A DNA stretch of 13,401 bases, taken from contig JAUVQS010000028.1 of assembly GCA_030598025.1 (NCBI GenBank), positions 1 through 13,401 on the forward strand, given 5' to 3'. Position numbers and translations under genes: made by a program. This DNA comes from Acidimicrobiia bacterium (GTDB taxonomy: Bacteria > Actinomycetota > Acidimicrobiia > Spongiisociales > JAHEDJ01). Shown piece by piece: positions 13,130 through 13,401 of the stretch. Under the pieces are notes generated by a model. The model was not told the origin of the DNA. It did not search any database and was given only the letters and a program-made list of their open reading frames with translations. The first letter of the stretch is position 1. Every line of letters begins with the position of its first letter.

Positions 13130-13401
13130 TCAGCTACCGGCCTCTGCTGTATCGAGCGCTACTTCTTGGCTGTTCAGGATCATCGGCGATTCCTCAAGGA
13201 ACCCGGTCAAGATGATGACCAAAGCGGTCAGAGCGATGAACACGACCATCGAGCCGGTCATCGAGCCGGTGGCGTCGGCCTTGAAGGCGTCCATGGCGAG
13301 GATGAAGAGGACGCCCGAAACCTGCCCGGCCATCACGATGATGCCTTGCGACGTGGACTCAGGCGCCGGATAGCTGATCTCCGCGCTGTACTGAAACCCC
13401 A
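13130..13401 (-). CDS. MFS transporter, FLVCR-like, C-terminal fragment (runs off right edge)
   Basis: The last 90 residues of a membrane transporter, open to the right window edge. It reads GFQYSAEISYPAPESTSQGI, followed by helices IVMAGQVSGVLFILAMDAF and VVFIALTALVIILTGFL and a soluble tail ending in GS. The combination of E.SYPAPE.TSQG before the penultimate helices matches the FLVCR-type branch of the major facilitator superfamily, in which eukaryotic members export haem or choline; bacterial substrates are mostly unknown. Because the upstream part is missing, no start or regulation can be assigned. It precedes the aminotransferase gene on the same strand by 53 bp. Confidence 0.8.
   Translation of the reverse strand, partial: GFQYSAEISYPAPESTSQGIIVMAGQVSGVLFILAMDAFKADATGSMTGSMVVFIALTALVIILTGFLEESPMILNSQEVALDTAEAGS

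Overview
The window is a gene-dense, GC-rich stretch of bacterial chromosome. It carries a deazaflavin (F420)-type nitroreductase family protein, a tandem-GNAT protein of the mycothiol-synthase type and many GTG/TTG-capable starts. Together these suggest an actinobacterium, possibly an Acidimicrobiia-like lineage. The placement is inferred from gene content only. There is no rRNA, tRNA, CRISPR array, prophage or transposase gene.

Layout. The left edge (1-296, minus) is the N-terminus of an MFS transporter. It is followed by two 49-bp hairpin repeats (331-439) and a two-gene minus-strand operon of a six-helix membrane protein and a winged-helix regulator (1359 to 453), with a palindromic operator-like region in front (1391-1412). 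A 261-bp element with terminal inverted repeats (1460-1720) separates this from a tandem-GNAT acetyltransferase and a YwiC-like membrane protein (minus). The plus-strand pyruvate phosphate dikinase gene (3732-6455) is divergent from these and meets a minus-strand pair (F420-type nitroreductase, then DNA-3-methyladenine glycosylase I) at a putative bidirectional terminator. Next comes a membrane-anchored molybdopterin oxidoreductase (plus), overlapping by 8 bp a convergent MmcQ/YjbR gene. Two very small membrane-protein genes (minus), an MBL-fold hydrolase (plus) and a third 49-bp repeat follow. The right third is on the minus strand: a VOC-rhodanese fusion, a decayed gene remnant, a class V aminotransferase of the cysteine-desulfurase-like type, and the C-terminus of an FLVCR-like MFS transporter at the edge.

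Working together. Most genes are housekeeping or accessory singletons. The right half has a loose sulfur/redox flavour (sulfite-oxidase-fold enzyme, MBL hydrolase, rhodanese fusion, cysteine-desulfurase-like PLP enzyme), but the genes are not one operon and key catalytic residues are absent in at least one of them, so this is only a hypothesis.

The most unusual signal is non-coding. Three exactly 49-bp inverted-repeat elements show a compensatory base-pair change in the stem. A longer 261-bp element has one terminus that matches the hairpin arm at 16 of 18 positions. All of them lie within 3-13 bp of a stop codon, apart from the first member of a tandem pair. They look like a small non-autonomous (MITE- or REP-like) family that targets, or acts in, 3' ends of genes.
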